Source: Alphaproteobacteria bacterium (GTDB lineage Bacteria > Pseudomonadota > Alphaproteobacteria > GCA-2731375). Taken from it: a DNA stretch of 32,133 bases. The notes below the pieces were generated by a model. The model did not search any database. It was not told where the DNA came from and saw nothing but the letters and a program-made list of their open reading frames with translations. The stretch covers positions 1-32,133 of the forward strand of contig JASLMH010000038.1 in assembly GCA_030746635.1 (NCBI GenBank), in the 5' to 3' direction. The position numbers and the translations under genes are program-made. Below are positions 30,436 to 32,133 of the stretch, piece after piece (position 1 is the stretch's first letter; each line of letters opens with the position of its first letter).

Positions 30436-31179
30436 CTATTCGGCGTGTGGATGAATCAGGTGAATCACGTTGTTCGAAGCGAAGTAAATCCTATCGAATA
30501 TGCTAAGCCGAGGATCGCTTTGCACTACCGCAGCCAAGCAAGACCGTACATACGCGATGTCGTCCGCCAGCGGGTACGTGTTGACCAGCACGAGAGCAAT
30601 TGCGTCAAACCCAGCAACGTACTCAAGCTTTCGAGCCTTGTCGCTGAGGGCGTGCGAGAACATCGCTGACAGGTTCGCCGCGATGTCTTGGTTCATCGCC
30701 CCATCCGGGGTCGTAGAATCAAATGGGATACCCAACATGAGGGAAACGCGTCCCTCGCCGGGAAAAGCCCAAATCGACGCCCCTGAAAATTCCATCCGCT
30801 TCGTCGCACCGGAGTGAATGTACGACCGCACGCCGTCACTAATAGTGCGCTGCCAGGTACGCCAACATCCCGTCGACAAAGGACCTTCCAAATACAGCAC
30901 GTAGCGCATCTTGAGTGATGGTCCGAGTTCTTGTTCCAACATTTTTCCGAAGCGTTCCAGGCGGGCGGTACGGGCTTTGTGCGGTACCGCTTTTCCAGAC
31001 TCAACGAAACGCTGGTGGACCTGGGTGACTTCCACCGCCCAGGAAAAGCCACCAACATGGCAAACTAGGTCAGGAGGGTCCGGCTCGTTGAATCGGCATA
31101 TGGCGGATGAATCGCGATGGCGGCGTAGGTGCGCTTCAAGCAATTGTCTTGCGTATTCTTCGTCGGAACGGTTCGACAT
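30436..31179 (-). CDS. Hypothetical protein with PD-(D/E)XK-like motif
   Basis: From ATG 31179 (AGGGAA 7 bases upstream) the protein has 247 residues; the track start at 31218 would add 13. Near the N-terminus it has NEPDPPDLVCHVGGFSWAVEVT: an Asp pair, 12 or so residues, then E-V-T. This is the pattern of a PD-(D/E)XK-like nuclease core in which the usual final Lys is Thr, and is frequent in unassigned proteins of defence and mobile islands. The rest (YVLYLEGPLSTGCWRTWQ, VSLMLGIPFDSTTP, FDRIYFASNNVIHLI) shows an alpha/beta fold of no recognised family. Base composition is less GC-rich than neighbouring housekeeping genes. Nuclease activity is an inference. Confidence 0.55.
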   Translation of the reverse strand: MSNRSDEEYARQLLEAHLRRHRDSSAICRFNEPDPPDLVCHVGGFSWAVEVTQVHQRFVESGKAVPHKARTARLERFGKMLEQELGPSLKMRYVLYLEGPLSTGCWRTWQRTISDGVRSYIHSGATKRMEFSGASIWAFPGEGRVSLMLGIPFDSTTPDGAMNQDIAANLSAMFSHALSDKARKLEYVAGFDAIALVLVNTYPLADDIAYVRSCLAAVVQSDPRLSIFDRIYFASNNVIHLIHPHAE

Positions 31180-31317
31180 TGCCAGGTTCCCTATTTCGGG
31201 ACTCGGATTGCGGGACATGGTCGATCTCGGAAGATAACCTGTCCGTACCCGGTGGCGCCTTGAACCAAATCCTTTCCTTTATTGCGGCGTTCGCCCAAGG
31301 ATCAATGATCACCCAAC

Positions 31318-32133
31318 TCAGACAACCTTCCCCGGGTTCATAATGTTCGCCGGGTCGAGCGCGGCTTTCACCGTGCGCATCAGTTCCATCTCGATGGCCG
31401 GCTTGTAGCGTTTGGCTTCCTCGCGGCGCAGGCGGCCGAGGCCGTGTTCGGCGCTGATCGAGCCGTTCAATTCGGCGATCAGGTCGTGGACGATGCGGTT
31501 GATGGCACCGTATTCGGCGGCGAAGGCCTCCGCGTCGGCGGCCTCCGGCTGAGCCGGGTTGTAGTGGATGTTGCCGTCGCCGATATGGCCGAAGGCGACG
31601 CCGCGGATGCCGGGATAGGCCGCCTCCAGAGCCGCATCGGCCCGCTCGATGAACTCGGCGATGCGCGAGAGCGGCACCGAGACGTCGTGTTTGACCGAGG
31701 TGCCCTCGTGGTTCTGGGCCTCGGGGATCGCTTCGCGGATCTTCCATAGGGCCTCGGCCTGGGCCTCGCTGGCCGCCGGCACCGCGTCCAGGACATGGCC
31801 GGCTTCCAGGCCTTCCCCCAGCAGCTCTTCCACCGGTTCGCGCAGGCTGCCGGGTGCGCCCTGGCCCGAGACCTCCAGCAGCACGTACCAGGGATAGGCC
31901 TCGGCGAAGGGGTCCGTGATGTCCGGCAGGTGGGCGACGACGAAATCGATCGCCCGGCGCTGGATCATCTCAAACGCCGTGACCCGCTCGCCGATCGCCG
32001 CCCGGGCCCGTTTTAGCAACTCCACGGCGGCGCCCGGATCGGCCACCGCGACCAGGGCGGTCTGCACCTCGGTCGGCTTAGGGAACAGCTTCAACACGGC
32101 TGCCGTGATGATACCCAGAGTCCCCTCAGCGCC
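31318..32133 (-). CDS. FAD-linked oxidase (GlcD/D-2-hydroxyacid dehydrogenase family), C-terminal part, cut by window edge
   Basis: The minus-strand frame is open to the last base of the window, reading GAEGTLGIITAAVLKLFPKP at its start, so the N-terminal FAD-binding part lies outside; the track's M at 32097 is internal. The 271 visible residues are the FAD-linked oxidase C-terminal domain. Typical segments are FGHIGDGNIHYN (metal/substrate His), SAEHGLGRLRREE and VKAALDPANIMNPGKVV. Enzymes of this family oxidise D-lactate, glycolate or D-2-hydroxyglutarate with electrons going to cytochrome c, quinone or a flavoprotein. Which one cannot be decided from the C-terminus. The gene upstream of the nuclease-like gene on the same strand is separated by 138 bases. 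Confidence 0.85.
   Translation of the reverse strand, partial: GAEGTLGIITAAVLKLFPKPTEVQTALVAVADPGAAVELLKRARAAIGERVTAFEMIQRRAIDFVVAHLPDITDPFAEAYPWYVLLEVSGQGAPGSLREPVEELLGEGLEAGHVLDAVPAASEAQAEALWKIREAIPEAQNHEGTSVKHDVSVPLSRIAEFIERADAALEAAYPGIRGVAFGHIGDGNIHYNPAQPEAADAEAFAAEYGAINRIVHDLIAELNGSISAEHGLGRLRREEAKRYKPAIEMELMRTVKAALDPANIMNPGKVV

Noticed and set aside
1-32133. CRISPR array, tRNA, rRNA or transposase genes
   Set aside because: No regularly spaced direct repeats, no tRNA-like cloverleaf with CCA-stem pattern and no transposase motifs were found by eye; small RNAs cannot be excluded without computation.

Overview
The window looks like chromosome of a GC-rich alphaproteobacterium, probably Rhodospirillales-like. 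The clearest lineage marker is a GcrA cell-cycle regulator gene; the dense G/C third positions, which create many long antisense shadow ORFs, and an alphaproteobacterial-type dispersed palindrome agree with this. No rRNA, tRNA, CRISPR array, phage gene or transposase was seen. Both window edges cut genes: a cupin at the left and an FAD-linked oxidase at the right.

Layout. 1-2950: cupin C-terminus, a class III adenylate cyclase/TolB-like/TPR protein, and a secreted PEP-CTERM protein behind a textbook sigma-54 promoter. 2971-4288: two minus-strand genes, a metallo-beta-lactamase-fold hydrolase and a small secreted protein with its own terminator. 4870-5979: class III (glutathione-dependent formaldehyde) dehydrogenase. 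6003-7880: PAS-fold protein and M24 peptidase, separated by a long palindromic element. 8502-9212: small membrane protein and gcrA, converging on a two-hairpin bidirectional terminator; gcrA has a perfect DnaA box upstream. 9381-21136: a long minus-strand series read as histidine kinase > RND membrane-fusion protein > palindromic element > RND pump > Fe-ADH-family protein > four-rhodanese protein > small secreted protein > D-amino-acid dehydrogenase > YheT-type hydrolase, with very short gaps or overlaps from the pump onward. 21305-25791: SRAP (YedK/HMCES) protein, an MFS transporter, then a plus-strand set of lactonase-like MBL protein, DUF1989 protein and acetamidase/formamidase. 25827-27419: a dispersed palindrome and small hypotheticals. 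27475-29634: a two-gene tungsten-enzyme operon (8-Cys ferredoxin and aldehyde ferredoxin oxidoreductase). 29793-31179: higBA toxin-antitoxin with its operator between -35 and -10, and a convergent PD-(D/E)XK-like protein, a small accessory island. 31318-end: FAD-linked oxidase C-terminal part.

The most unusual signal is a pair of about 130-bp palindromic elements (6591-6720 and 17964-18095). They share 28-bp perfect arms that are identical in the two copies, have their loop cores in opposite orientation, and sit exactly at the TAG stop codon of the upstream minus-strand gene in both cases, flanked by short direct repeats that include this stop. They may be small non-autonomous mobile elements that enter gene ends without damage and place a strong hairpin inside operons. 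Other strong regulatory readings are sigma-54 control of the PEP-CTERM gene, a DnaA box before gcrA, and a probably leaderless higB.
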